DNA of 64,000 nucleotides, taken from NCBI RefSeq assembly GCF_008373765.1, contig NZ_VUJW01000004.1, positions 28,086-92,085 of the forward strand, written 5' to 3'. Below the pieces are notes generated by a model that was not told the DNA's origin, made no database searches, and saw nothing but the letters and a program-made list of their open reading frames with translations. The translations under genes were made by a program, and so were the position numbers. Position 1 is the stretch's first letter; every line of letters begins with the position of its first letter. Source of the DNA: Nocardioides antri (GTDB lineage: Bacteria > Actinomycetota > Actinomycetes > Propionibacteriales > Nocardioidaceae). Positions 51,481 through 61,490 of the stretch are shown here, one piece after another.

Positions 51481-52073
51481 CTGACGACCTTGGGCACCAG
51501 CTCGACCAGCGCCATCAGCGACGTCGTGAGCACGGCATGCACCTGGGTGCGGTCGAACCTGCCGGACTCCAGCCACTCCCACAGCGCCTGCCAGGCGAGC
51601 TCCCCGAAGCAGGCGACGAGGGCCCGCGCCGCCGGCGACGCGTCAGCCGGGTCCTGCATGACGGTGGACAGCAGGTTGTCGATGGTGCCCTCGTGCATCT
51701 CGCGGACGACGCCCCGGATCACCGGGTCGCCGTGGGAGCCGGTGTGCACCCGCTGGAGGGCGAGGAACGACTCGCGGGTGGCGCTCACGGCGTCCAGCCA
51801 CTCGTCGATCACCGCCGCCGACGACTTCTCGAGGTCGTCGGTCGCCATGAGCCCGGTCAGGGGCGGGAGCGAAGGCACGCGGGCCGTCCGCTGGAGGACG
51901 GCGAGGTAGAGGTCCCGCTTCGACCCGAACTCGTGGTAGATCCAGCCGCGGTTGACGTCGGCGTCCGCGGCGATGGCGACGGTCGACACCTTGTCGTAGG
52001 GCTGCTCGGCAAAGTGGCGCGCCGCCGCCCGCAGGATCCGATCGCGTCGATCGGTGAGCACCTCGCCAGACAT
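51477..52073 (-). CDS. TetR family regulator, candidate mce regulator
   Basis: A 198-residue TetR protein; helix-turn-helix at residues 10-58 (RILRAAARHFAEQPYDKVST, ADADVNRGWIYHEFGSKRDL). ATG 52073 has no clear ribosome site; an ATG four codons earlier (52085) with the dyad CTGTC-G-GACAG just upstream (52092-52102) suggests a leaderless, autoregulated message. Coupled to the lipoprotein gene by GTGA and pointing toward the mce operon, so it is the nearest regulator candidate, comparable in place to Mce3R. Confidence 0.86.
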   Translation of the reverse strand: MSGEVLTDRRDRILRAAARHFAEQPYDKVSTVAIAADADVNRGWIYHEFGSKRDLYLAVLQRTARVPSLPPLTGLMATDDLEKSSAAVIDEWLDAVSATRESFLALQRVHTGSHGDPVIRGVVREMHEGTIDNLLSTVMQDPADASPAARALVACFGELAWQALWEWLESGRFDRTQVHAVLTTSLMALVELVPKVVR

Positions 52074-52091
52074 GGGCGTCAACATACAGGT

Positions 52092-52102
52092 CTGTCGGAC
52101 AG
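52092..52102. promoter_or_regulatory. Short dyad before TetR/lipoprotein operon
   Basis: CTGTC-G-GACAG is a perfect 11-base dyad 7 bases from the alternative start at 52085, flanked by ACAGGT on the left and AGGTGC on the right. Probable autoregulatory site. Confidence 0.4.
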
Positions 52103-52105
52103 GTG

Positions 52106-53314
52106 CTAAGAACTGGAGACCGGGGCGGCCGCGACCTCGGCGGCCAGCCCCGGGGCGAGGTCGCCACGCGGCGCCACGACCACGTCGTCGAGCCCGAGCC
52201 AGCCGGCGAGCTGCCACAGCTCGGCGGCGAGCGCGGCCGCGGTCTCCGGCGGCGCGCCCGCCTCGGCGTACGCCCCCGGCACGAGCAGGACCCCCGCCGA
52301 CCGGTCGGCCTTGAGGTCGACCCGCGCCACGATCCGGTCGCCGAGGAGGAACGGCAGGACGTAGTAGCCGTGCACCCGCTTCGCCGGCGGGGTGTAGATC
52401 TCGATCCGGTAGAAGAAGTCGAAGAGCGCCTCGCTGCGGGCGCGCTCCCACACCACCGGGTCGAACGGGCTCAGCAGGGCGCGGGCGTCGATCCGGCGCG
52501 GCAGCCGCGCGTCGCGATGGAGGTACGCCGGGCGGCGCCACCCCTCGACCTGGACCCGCTCGAGCTCGCCCGCCGCCACCAGCTCCTCCGCCGCCGCGCG
52601 CGCCGGGGCGACCCGGATCCGGTAGTAGTCGGCGAGGCAGTTGGCGCTGGCGACGCCGTGGGAGCGGGCGGCCCGGCGGACCAGCTCGAGGACGGCCTCC
52701 TCCTCGGTGAGCGGGGGCGCCGTGAGGACGTCGGCCGGCAGCACCCGCTCGGGCAGGTCGTAGCGGACCTCGAACTGGCTGGTGCGGCCGGCGATCGCGA
52801 CCTCGCCGGACATGTAGAGGATGTCGAGGGCCTTGCGCGCGTCGGACCAGTTCCAGCCCCAGTGCGTCCGCTCGCGCGGGGTGCCGTCGTCGAGGTCCCG
52901 GGCGGTCACCGGGCCGTGCGCGGCGACCTCGGCAAGCACGCGTTCCTTGAGGGTGGCGTCGATGCCCTGCCACCACTTGAACTCACGCTGGGCGTAGTGC
53001 TGCATGCGGAATCGCATGACCGGCCACAGCTCGACCGGCATGAGCGTCTGGACGTGCGCCCAGTACTCCACCACCCGCCGCGGCCGGGTCTCGGCCGCGC
53101 GCCGCAGCAGGTCGACGTCGTAAGGGCCCATCCGGGAGTAGAGCGGCATGTAGTGCGCCCGCTGCAGGACGTTGACCGAGTCGACCTGGAGCACCCCGGT
53201 GCGCCCGAGCGTGCGCTGGAAGGTGTGCATCGTCGGCACGTCGTGCCGCTTGTCGGCGAACCCCTGCGCGGCGAGCGCGATCCGGCGGGCCTGCGCGAGC
53301 GAGAGCGACTGCAC
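52106..53314 (-). CDS. YcaQ/AlkX-family crosslink-repair DNA glycosylase (HTH_42)
   Basis: A 402-residue protein of the winged-helix HTH_42 family (DUF1006). In this family E. coli YcaQ and Streptomyces AlkZ unhook DNA interstrand crosslinks with a QxD-type active site; here LQVDSVNVLQRAHYMPLYSR carries Gln-Val-Asp near residue 46. Further blocks: WWQGIDATLKERVLAEVAAH, LSPFDPVVWERAR and DLKADRSAGVLLV. GTG 53314 is chosen; the frame upstream overlaps the regulator gene. Nearness to a response regulator gene (32 bases) may be chance. Confidence 0.85.
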   Translation of the reverse strand: MQSLSLAQARRIALAAQGFADKRHDVPTMHTFQRTLGRTGVLQVDSVNVLQRAHYMPLYSRMGPYDVDLLRRAAETRPRRVVEYWAHVQTLMPVELWPVMRFRMQHYAQREFKWWQGIDATLKERVLAEVAAHGPVTARDLDDGTPRERTHWGWNWSDARKALDILYMSGEVAIAGRTSQFEVRYDLPERVLPADVLTAPPLTEEEAVLELVRRAARSHGVASANCLADYYRIRVAPARAAAEELVAAGELERVQVEGWRRPAYLHRDARLPRRIDARALLSPFDPVVWERARSEALFDFFYRIEIYTPPAKRVHGYYVLPFLLGDRIVARVDLKADRSAGVLLVPGAYAEAGAPPETAAALAAELWQLAGWLGLDDVVVAPRGDLAPGLAAEVAAAPVSSS

Positions 53315-53346
53315 GGCGGTGAGCCTAGGCCGCCGCGCCGACACCG

Positions 53347-54015
53347 CTACTCCAGCTCGACGAGCTTCTCCCGCACGGCGTACATGACTGCCTCCATCCG
53401 CGAGTGCAGCTGGAGCTTCTCCAGCATGTTGCGGACGTGGTTCTTGACGGTGTTCTCGCTGATCGCGAGCCGGTGGGCGACGTCGCGGTTGCTGAGGCCC
53501 TTCGCCACCAGGCGCAACACGTCGAGCTCGCGCTCGGTGAGCCGGAGCGCCGTGCCCTGCGCGCGGTCGGGCTTCGACATCGTCTTGAACTCGTCGATGA
53601 GCTTGGCCGCCATCGACGGGCTGATCAGCGACTGGCCCTCGGCCACCACCCGGATGCCCTGCGCCACCTCCTCGATCGAGGAGTCCTTGAGCAGGTAGCC
53701 CGACGCGCCGTTCTTGACCGCCTCGTAGAGGTCCGCCTCCTCGTCGGAGACGGTGAGCATGACGATCTTCGTCGTCGGGGACGATGCCTTGATCGCCACG
53801 CACGCCTCGATGCCCGACTGCTTCGGCATGCGTACGTCGAGCAGCACCACGTCGGGCGCGGTGCGGACTGCGAGGGCGGTGCCCTCGGCGCCGTCGCTCG
53901 CCTCGCCGACGACCTCGATGCCCTCCTCGGCACCGAGCAACATGGTCAGGCCCCGCCGGAACAGCTCGTGGTCATCGACCACGAGCACTCGCACCGGCTC
54001 GATCCCAGTCACCAC
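53347..54015 (-). CDS. NarL/LuxR-family response regulator
   Basis: A 222-residue two-domain regulator. Receiver domain: VDDHELFRRGLTM, phosphoacceptor Asp60 in VVLLDVRMPKQSG, KNGASGYLLKD with the conserved Lys. Output domain: LTERELDVLRLVAKGLSNRD then AISENTVKNHVRNMLEKL, a GerE-type helix-turn-helix. No sensor kinase is adjacent. It lies directly after hpf, an arrangement also found in Streptomyces. GTG 54015 is the start. Confidence 0.93.
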   Translation of the reverse strand: MVTGIEPVRVLVVDDHELFRRGLTMLLGAEEGIEVVGEASDGAEGTALAVRTAPDVVLLDVRMPKQSGIEACVAIKASSPTTKIVMLTVSDEEADLYEAVKNGASGYLLKDSSIEEVAQGIRVVAEGQSLISPSMAAKLIDEFKTMSKPDRAQGTALRLTERELDVLRLVAKGLSNRDVAHRLAISENTVKNHVRNMLEKLQLHSRMEAVMYAVREKLVELE

Positions 54016-54049
54016 CCGGCCATCATGGCATGTCCGGCGCCCGGGCGGC

Positions 54050-54682
54050 TCAGTCGCCCAGGTCGAGCGAGATCACGCCGTAGTCGTAGCCCTTGCGGCG
54101 GTAGACGACGGCCGGGCGCTCACTCTCCTTGTCGACGTAGAGGTAGAAGTCGTGGCCCACCAGCTCCATCTCGTAGAGCGCCTGGTCGAGGGTCATCGGG
54201 CTGGCCGGATGGGTCTTCTCCCGCACCACCAGCGGGCCGTCGCCGGTCACCGCGATCGGCCCGACCTTGCGCTCCTCGACGGAGTCGCTGTTGTCGACCG
54301 TCTCGGTCTTCGAGGTCAGGCCGTCCACCGGGACGCCGGCGAGGGCCTGGCCCACCGAGACCGGCGACCGGCGGCCGCGGTGCACCCGGCGCCGGTCCGC
54401 TGCGCGCCGCATCTGCGCCGCCATCTTGTCGAGCGCCATGTCGAGGGCGGCCATCTTGTCGTCGGCCGCGGCCTCCGCACGGATCACCGGGCCCTTGGAG
54501 AAAGCGGTGAGCTCGACATGGACGGAACGGTCGTGCTGGCGCGGGTTCGGTTCGGCGTCCACCTCGACGTGGACCCGGATGATCCGATGATCGTGCTTCT
54601 CCAACCTCGCCAGCTTGTCGGCTGCGTGTCCGCGGAAACGGTCCGAGATCTCGCAGTGCCGTCCAGTGACCACGACGTCCAT
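54050..54682 (-). CDS. hpf: Long-form ribosome hibernation promoting factor
   Basis: A 210-residue protein that binds the 30S decoding region and forms 100S dimers in stationary phase. N-terminal HPF/YfiA domain: VVVTGRHCEISDRFRGHAAD, VHVELTAFSKGPVIRAEAAA, MAALDMALDKMAAQMRRAAD; C-terminal dimer domain ALYEMELVGHDFYLYVDKES and YRRKGYDYGVISL. GGAGGTACCTG is right before ATG 54682. About 200 bases lie between it and comF and carry its promoter; the longer upstream frame is not conserved. Confidence 0.94.
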   Translation of the reverse strand: MDVVVTGRHCEISDRFRGHAADKLARLEKHDHRIIRVHVEVDAEPNPRQHDRSVHVELTAFSKGPVIRAEAAADDKMAALDMALDKMAAQMRRAADRRRVHRGRRSPVSVGQALAGVPVDGLTSKTETVDNSDSVEERKVGPIAVTGDGPLVVREKTHPASPMTLDQALYEMELVGHDFYLYVDKESERPAVVYRRKGYDYGVISLDLGD

Positions 54683-54884
54683 CAGGTACCTCCAATAGTG
54701 GGTTGGGGCTGGCTCGTCAGCGCGCACGCGCAGGCCTGTGCCGCCGAGCGAACGGCGGGTGCGGCCTGAGCGGGGAGTCGCTCCGCACTCGACCCGGGGC
54801 GTCCGGAAGACGCCACCACGGATCAAGGTGGACTCCATGTTGAGACGTTAGTGCGTGAACCTGAACCTTGAAAGGGCTCAGCGG

Positions 54885-55610
54885 TTAAAGCGGTCGCACT
54901 GAGCGGTCACGCCGCCTCGTCGCCGCCACCGCGGCGACCGCGAGGACCGGGATCCCGGCCGCCTCGAGGGCACGCTGCGCCTCGCGCGCGGTCGCTCCGG
55001 TCGTGATCACGTCGTCGCAGACCACGACGTGCGCGCGCAGCCCGGCCAGCCGGCGTACGGCGCCCGCCGGGCTGGCCATGGATCCCGCCAGGTTGGCGTG
55101 GCGCTGGCCGGCGTCGAGGCCGGCCTGGTCGGCCACGCCCGGGCGGGTGCGCAGCAGCCGGCCGACCACGGCCGGCCTGCCGGCGGCACGGAGGACGCGC
55201 GCGGCCCGTCTGGTCGTCGCAAGGGTCGGGTCGTGGCCCCGGGCGCGGACGGCAGCGGGCCGGGACGGCACCGGGACGAGCACGACGGGCGCCGTCGGCG
55301 CCGCGCCGGACGACTCCGCCGCCGCGGCCACCGCGGTGGCGAGGAGGCCGCCGAGCGGCCGGGTCAGGCCGAGCAGCCGGCGCTCCTTGTGACCGACCAC
55401 CATCGCGCGCAGGGTCGCCTCGTAGGCGCCGGTCGCGAACGGCGGCACCATGCCGGGCGGCGAGGGCGTCGGCCAGGCGACGTGGGCGCCGCCGGGGAGG
55501 GCCAGGCGGCATTCCGCGCAGAGCACCCGCCCGGGCAGGCCGCACCCGACGCAGGCCGAGCCGAGCAGGAGGTCGGCACCGGCGTCGAGGAGGGCGGATC
55601 CGAGCGGCAC
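54885..55610 (-). CDS. comF: ComF family protein (phosphoribosyltransferase fold)
   Basis: A 241-residue ComF homologue. Zinc-finger-like CVGCGLPGRVLCAEC at residues 20-34, then a PRTase domain with LVPVPSRPAAVRARGHDP, and the PRPP loop VVVCDDVITTGATAREAQRA. ComF is needed for DNA uptake in some species; in actinomycetes its function is not known. It sits between lpqB and hpf as in Streptomyces. GTG 55610. Confidence 0.92.
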   Translation of the reverse strand: MPLGSALLDAGADLLLGSACVGCGLPGRVLCAECRLALPGGAHVAWPTPSPPGMVPPFATGAYEATLRAMVVGHKERRLLGLTRPLGGLLATAVAAAAESSGAAPTAPVVLVPVPSRPAAVRARGHDPTLATTRRAARVLRAAGRPAVVGRLLRTRPGVADQAGLDAGQRHANLAGSMASPAGAVRRLAGLRAHVVVCDDVITTGATAREAQRALEAAGIPVLAVAAVAATRRRDRSVRPL

Positions 55611-55673
55611 CGGTCGAGGCGATCACGCGCCGGGTGCGGCGGACAAGCGCGGGCTCGTTGACTGTGGACAGGC

Positions 55674-57428
55674 TCAGCCTGCGAAGTCGATCTCCCGCGC
55701 CCGGGTCCCGGACGGGAGGCGCTCCCCGGTGCGGACGTCGATCAGGGCGTCGCGGGTGATGGCGTAGATCGGCGTGTCGGCGTACGGCTCCCCGGCCAGC
55801 CCGAGCACGCGCCCCGGAACCATCGAGGAGAGGGTGTCGACGCCCACGGTGGCGCCGTCGGCGGCGACGGTCTCCACCTCGAACAGCTCCCCGGGCAGGG
55901 CCGGCGTCAGCACGGCAACCTCGGCGACGCCGGTCCACGCGACATCGATCGCGGCGGCGTTGCGCACCGACCAGATGACCGTGGAGCCGACCGCCCGCTC
56001 GACGGCCCCGTTGCGGCCGAGGACGATGCGTGCCGCCACCAGCTGGTCGCCTCCGCCGTCACCCACCAGGGCGACCAGCCGGGTGCCGTCGCGCGAGATC
56101 AGGATCCGCCGCGCGTCCGTGCCGGTGACGCCGGCGACCTCGACCTCGCGCACCCCTCCCTCGTCGGCGACCAGGAGCCGGGCACCCCCGGGGCGGCGGT
56201 CGAGCAGCCACAACCTGCCGGACGCGTCCCACGTTGGCCGCGCGAACTCGGTGCCGTCCGAGACCAGCGACCGCATGTCCTTGCCGTCCTCCCCGGCGCG
56301 CAGCGGACCGACCAGGACCTGCCGGCGGTCCGAGGTGACGCCCGCGACGCGCATGGCGCCGGGCGCGACGGCGAACGTCGCGAGCTGGTAGGCGTCGTAC
56401 CCCAGCGGACCGTTCACCGGCTGCAGCTCGCCCGAGCCGCCGACCACCAGGCGCCCGCGGCGCAGGCCGTAGAGCACCCCGGTCGACCCCGTGTCTGCCG
56501 GGTCGAACGCGTCGGCAGACGTCACGGCGTACTGCGGCGAGATGCCGGGTGCGTCGAGCTCCTCGCCGTCGATCGACACCCGCAGGGCGACGATCGAGGG
56601 ATCCTGCCGCAGGGTGGCCGCCAGCTGCGCCAGCATCAGCTCGGACTCGGCCGGCGACATCCTCGGCGTGTCGCCGTGCAGGTCCAGGATCGCCACGCCG
56701 TCGATGATCTGCACGGACAGCCCGACGCTGAGCCGCTCCGGCACGAAGGTGCGGACGACGTCGCGGATCCGGGCGGGAGGACGGGCGAGCAGCGCCGTCA
56801 CCACGGTGGTCGCGAACGTCTCGCCGACCGGCACGAACACCGGCTCCGGCACCAGCACCTCCGCCGTCGGGTCGAAGTAGAAGAGCGACGCCTGGCGGTA
56901 GCGCTCCTGGAACCACGACGACCGCACCACGAGGGCGTCGAGGGGGTCGAGGATCCGGAACTCCCCGTCCTCGATCGTGAGCCGGAACCTCAGCATGCTG
57001 CGCTTCGTCGGGAGGGTGTCGCGCCAGGCGCCCGACTCGTCGAACGCCGCCGCGTCCCGCATCCGGATGCTGACGGTGCTGCCGTCCTCACGCGACCGGC
57101 CCAGGGTCGTGTAGATCACCGTCGCGTCCGGGCTCCACTCGTCGGCCGCGTCGTCGGTGAGGTACTCCTTGGCGACGTTCGTCGAGATCGGCCACGCCAT
57201 CATCGCCTCGAGGAACCCGTAGACGATCTCGAGCCGGGAGTCCCCGGGCTGCGGCGGCAGGGCGTCGATCGAGGACGCGCGGTCGGAGTCGTGCTCGCCG
57301 GCGAGGTCGGCGTCGACGACCGGGCCGCTCTTGGGCAGGTCGATGCAGCCGCTCAGCAGCGCTCCCAGGACGAGAAGCAGGGCAGCGCGCACGGGGTTGG
57401 TCATGGGGTTGGTCATGGGGTTGGTCAT
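55674..57428 (-). CDS. lpqB: Lipoprotein LpqB (MtrB-associated, GerMN domain)
   Basis: A 584-residue lipoprotein that in mycobacteria binds the extracellular part of MtrB and tunes MtrA phosphorylation. The signal peptide ends at lipobox LLSGC (Cys28 from the first ATG); two GerMN-like segments and a beta-propeller-like C-terminal half with many VAVAP-type strands follow. The start region has MTNP three times in a row from a 12-base tandem repeat, giving three in-frame ATGs; the outermost overlaps the mtrB stop as ATGA. It ends 63 bases before comF. Confidence 0.93.
   Translation of the reverse strand: MTNPMTNPMTNPVRAALLLVLGALLSGCIDLPKSGPVVDADLAGEHDSDRASSIDALPPQPGDSRLEIVYGFLEAMMAWPISTNVAKEYLTDDAADEWSPDATVIYTTLGRSREDGSTVSIRMRDAAAFDESGAWRDTLPTKRSMLRFRLTIEDGEFRILDPLDALVVRSSWFQERYRQASLFYFDPTAEVLVPEPVFVPVGETFATTVVTALLARPPARIRDVVRTFVPERLSVGLSVQIIDGVAILDLHGDTPRMSPAESELMLAQLAATLRQDPSIVALRVSIDGEELDAPGISPQYAVTSADAFDPADTGSTGVLYGLRRGRLVVGGSGELQPVNGPLGYDAYQLATFAVAPGAMRVAGVTSDRRQVLVGPLRAGEDGKDMRSLVSDGTEFARPTWDASGRLWLLDRRPGGARLLVADEGGVREVEVAGVTGTDARRILISRDGTRLVALVGDGGGDQLVAARIVLGRNGAVERAVGSTVIWSVRNAAAIDVAWTGVAEVAVLTPALPGELFEVETVAADGATVGVDTLSSMVPGRVLGLAGEPYADTPIYAITRDALIDVRTGERLPSGTRAREIDFAG
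57393..57428 (-). repeat. Three tandem 12-base repeats at the lpqB start
   Basis: The unit ATGACCAACCCC (minus strand) occurs three times without interruption, each containing an ATG in the lpqB frame. Confidence 0.9.
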
Positions 57429-59116
57429 GACGTCGCCCCCCGGCTCGGCTCGCGGCCCGGGTCGGTCGCGGCCGGGCTGTCGTCGGGCGGCTCCGGCTCC
57501 GACGCGACCTCGTCGATGGGCGCCAGCGGCAGCGGGCTGCGCCGCAACGGCATGCCGGCTCGCCGGGGAAGGGTGAGCCGGAACTGCGCGCCATCGCCCG
57601 GCCGTCCCCAGGCCTGGAGCCAGCCACCGTGCAGGTGGGCGTCCTCGAGGGAGATCGCCAGGCCGAGGCCGGTGCCGCCGCTGCTCCGGGCGCGGGCCGG
57701 GTCGGAGCGCCAGAACCGGTTGAAGACCATCGCCGACTCCCCGGGCGCCAGGCCCACCCCGCGGTCGCGGACCGTGATCGCCGCGGCCTGCTCGTCGGCG
57801 GCCATGCGTACGACGATCGGCCGGTCGGGATCGTCGGGGAACGCGTGGTCGATGGCGTTGGTGACGAGGTTGCGGAGGATCCGCTCCACCCGCCGGGCGT
57901 CGACCTGCGCGCGCACCGGCCGGTCGGGCTGCTCGACGACGACCAGCACCCCGCGCTGGTCGGCCAGCGGGCGGACCGAGTCGACGACGCGGTGGGCGAC
58001 GTCGAGGAGGTTGATGTCCTCCACGTCGAGCACGGCCGCGCCGGCGTCGAACCTGCTGATCTCGAGCAGGTCGACGAGCAGGGTCTCGAAGCGGTCGAGC
58101 TCCACCTGGAGCAGCTCCGCGGCGCGGGCCGTCACCGGGTCGAAGTCGCGGCGCGCGTCGTGCAGCACGTCGCCGGCCATGCGCACCGTGGTCAGCGGGG
58201 TGCGGAGCTCGTGGGAGACGTCCGACACGAACCGCCGCTGGACCCAGCTCAGCTCCTCGAGCTGGCGGATCTGCCGCTGCAGGTTGGACGCCATCTGGTT
58301 GAACGACATCGCGAGCCGGGCCAGGTCGTCCTCACCGGTCACGCGCAGCCGCTCCTGCAGCCGTCCCGCGGCCAGCCGCTCGGCGACCTGGCGGGCCATC
58401 CGGACCGGCGTCACGACCTGGCGGGTGACCAGCCAGGTGATCCCGGCGACCAGCACCAGCAGCAGGCCGTTGGCGGTGATCAGCGCCTGGGTGACCAGGG
58501 AGAGCGTCTCCTCCTCCTCGGTGAGCGGGAACAGGAAGTAAATCGTGTAGGTCTGCCCGTCCGCCGGGAGCTTCACCTGGGAGCCGACGACGATCCCGGG
58601 CTCCCGCACGGTCTCCCCGTCGGGAGTGGTGCGGACGATCTCGGTGTAGGTCCAGGCGGTCGAGCGGTTGACGCCGTCGAAGTGCTCCTCGAGGCGCTCC
58701 GGGACGCTGACCAGCTCGAGGCCGCTGGTCCGGTGGGCGCCCCCGTCCTCCAGACTGGTCTCGTTGTCCTCCGGACCGCCGAGCACGACGCTGTAGCCCC
58801 GGCTGTCCCCCGCCTCGATGATCGGGTCGATCAGGTCGGAGCGCTGCTCGCTGGCGTTGGCCCCGGTCGCGGAGGCCGCCGAGAGCCGGTCCCGGGTGTC
58901 GGCGACCTCGGCCTCGACCTCGCCGACCACGACGTCCACGCGGTGCTTGAGCAGCCCCTCGCGGGTCTGCTGGAGGAGGAACCAGCCGACGGCGCAGATG
59001 ACGATCGCCGACAGCACGAGGGTGCTGACGACCACGCGCGCCTGGATCGAGCGGCGCCAGAAGGTGAGTGCCCGCCGAAGCCCGGTGGGGACTGCGATCC
59101 GACCGAAGCTGGCCAC
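57425..59116 (-). CDS. mtrB: Sensor histidine kinase MtrB
   Basis: A 563-residue membrane kinase. Two membrane helices (about 28-48 and 211-231) frame an extracellular sensor domain; then HAMP (TRQVVTPVRMARQVAERLAA), HisKA with FVSDVSHELRTPLTTV and phosphorylated His302, and the ATPase domain with NLVTNAIDHA, DRGVGLAP, FNRFWR, GGTGLGLAI. The C-terminus ends in a proline/acidic tail of about 40 residues. It phosphorylates MtrA, encoded 9 bases upstream. GTG 59116. Confidence 0.95.
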   Translation of the reverse strand: MASFGRIAVPTGLRRALTFWRRSIQARVVVSTLVLSAIVICAVGWFLLQQTREGLLKHRVDVVVGEVEAEVADTRDRLSAASATGANASEQRSDLIDPIIEAGDSRGYSVVLGGPEDNETSLEDGGAHRTSGLELVSVPERLEEHFDGVNRSTAWTYTEIVRTTPDGETVREPGIVVGSQVKLPADGQTYTIYFLFPLTEEEETLSLVTQALITANGLLLVLVAGITWLVTRQVVTPVRMARQVAERLAAGRLQERLRVTGEDDLARLAMSFNQMASNLQRQIRQLEELSWVQRRFVSDVSHELRTPLTTVRMAGDVLHDARRDFDPVTARAAELLQVELDRFETLLVDLLEISRFDAGAAVLDVEDINLLDVAHRVVDSVRPLADQRGVLVVVEQPDRPVRAQVDARRVERILRNLVTNAIDHAFPDDPDRPIVVRMAADEQAAAITVRDRGVGLAPGESAMVFNRFWRSDPARARSSGGTGLGLAISLEDAHLHGGWLQAWGRPGDGAQFRLTLPRRAGMPLRRSPLPLAPIDEVASEPEPPDDSPAATDPGREPSRGATS

Positions 59117-59125
59117 CCAGCGCCT

Positions 59126-59833
59126 CTAGCTGCCGGCCTTGTAGCCGACTCCGCGGACGGTGAGGACGATCTCGGGGTGCTCCGGGTCGTGCTCGACCTT
59201 GGACCGGAGCCGCTGGACGTGGACGTTGACCAGCCGGGTGTCCGCGGCGTGGTGGTAGCCCCAGACCTCCTCCAGCAGGACCTGGCGGGTGAACACCTGC
59301 CACGGTCGGCGCGCGAGGCACAGCAGCAGGTCGAACTCGAGCGGCGTCAGCGGGATCTCGGTGCCGTCGCGGGTCACGCTGTGGCCGGCGACGTCGATGC
59401 TGAGGTCCTTGAGGGTGAGCGTCTCGGAGGTGACCGTGTCGGTACGACGCACCCGCGCCCGGATCCGGGCGATCAGCTCCTTGGGCTTGAACGGCTTGAC
59501 GACGTAGTCGTCGGCACCGGACTCGAGACCGACGACCACGTCGACGGTGTCGCCCCTCGCGGTCAGCATCACGATCGGCACGCCGGACTCGGCGCGGATC
59601 TCCTTGCACACGTCGATGCCGTCGCGACCGGGGAGCATGACGTCGAGCAGCACGACGTCGGGGCGGTACTCCCGGAACGCGTTGAGCGCGATGTCCCCGC
59701 GGGCGCAGACGTGGCTGTCAAAGCCCTCCTGGCGCAGCACGATGCTGAGCATCTCCGCGAGCGGGGCGTCGTCGTCGACGACGAGCACGCGTCCCTTCGT
59801 CGCGTACGACGACGCACCGGCGACATGGTTCAT
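59126..59833 (-). CDS. mtrA: Response regulator MtrA
   Basis: A 235-residue OmpR-family regulator that controls cell wall, division and DNA replication genes in actinomycetes. Receiver: VLVVDDDAPLAEMLSIVLRQ, Asp64 in VVLLDVMLPGRDGID, and DYVVKPFKPKELIARI. Winged helix: LTPLEFDLLLCLARRPWQVF, RLVNVHVQRLRSKVEHDPEH, VRGVGYKAG. ATG 59833 is the likely start; first gene of mtrA-mtrB-lpqB-comF. Confidence 0.96.
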   Translation of the reverse strand: MNHVAGASSYATKGRVLVVDDDAPLAEMLSIVLRQEGFDSHVCARGDIALNAFREYRPDVVLLDVMLPGRDGIDVCKEIRAESGVPIVMLTARGDTVDVVVGLESGADDYVVKPFKPKELIARIRARVRRTDTVTSETLTLKDLSIDVAGHSVTRDGTEIPLTPLEFDLLLCLARRPWQVFTRQVLLEEVWGYHHAADTRLVNVHVQRLRSKVEHDPEHPEIVLTVRGVGYKAGS

Positions 59834-59858
59834 ACGCTCATGGTAGGTGGCAGGACGT

Positions 59859-59896
59859 GCGAAGCCCCGCACCCGGTGAGGGGGGCGGGGCTTCGC
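59859..59896 (-). terminator. Hairpin terminator after ahcY
   Basis: GCGAAGCCCCGC and GCGGGGCTTCGC are perfect 12-base arms around a 14-base loop. It starts 18 bases beyond the ahcY stop and ends 26 bases before the mtrA start. GC-rich, no T run. Confidence 0.65.
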
Positions 59897-59913
59897 CGTA
59901 CGCTCGATCCGAC

Positions 59914-61365
<1,452 letters not shown>

Positions 61366-61490
61366 GAAAGTTCTTCCTCGTGACTTCCGGAGGCTGTCTC
61401 TGCGGCGCATCTGCGCTACGTCGGGATCTCCCGCACAGGACGTGACCCACCCTACAAGCGGGCCGTGACGCCGGGAGAATCCCGGCGGAA

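Noticed and set aside
61366-61490. SAH or SAM riboswitch in the ahcY leader
   Set aside because: The leader is long enough, but I could not match the conserved core of SAH, SAM-I or SAM-IV riboswitches. A covariance search would decide.
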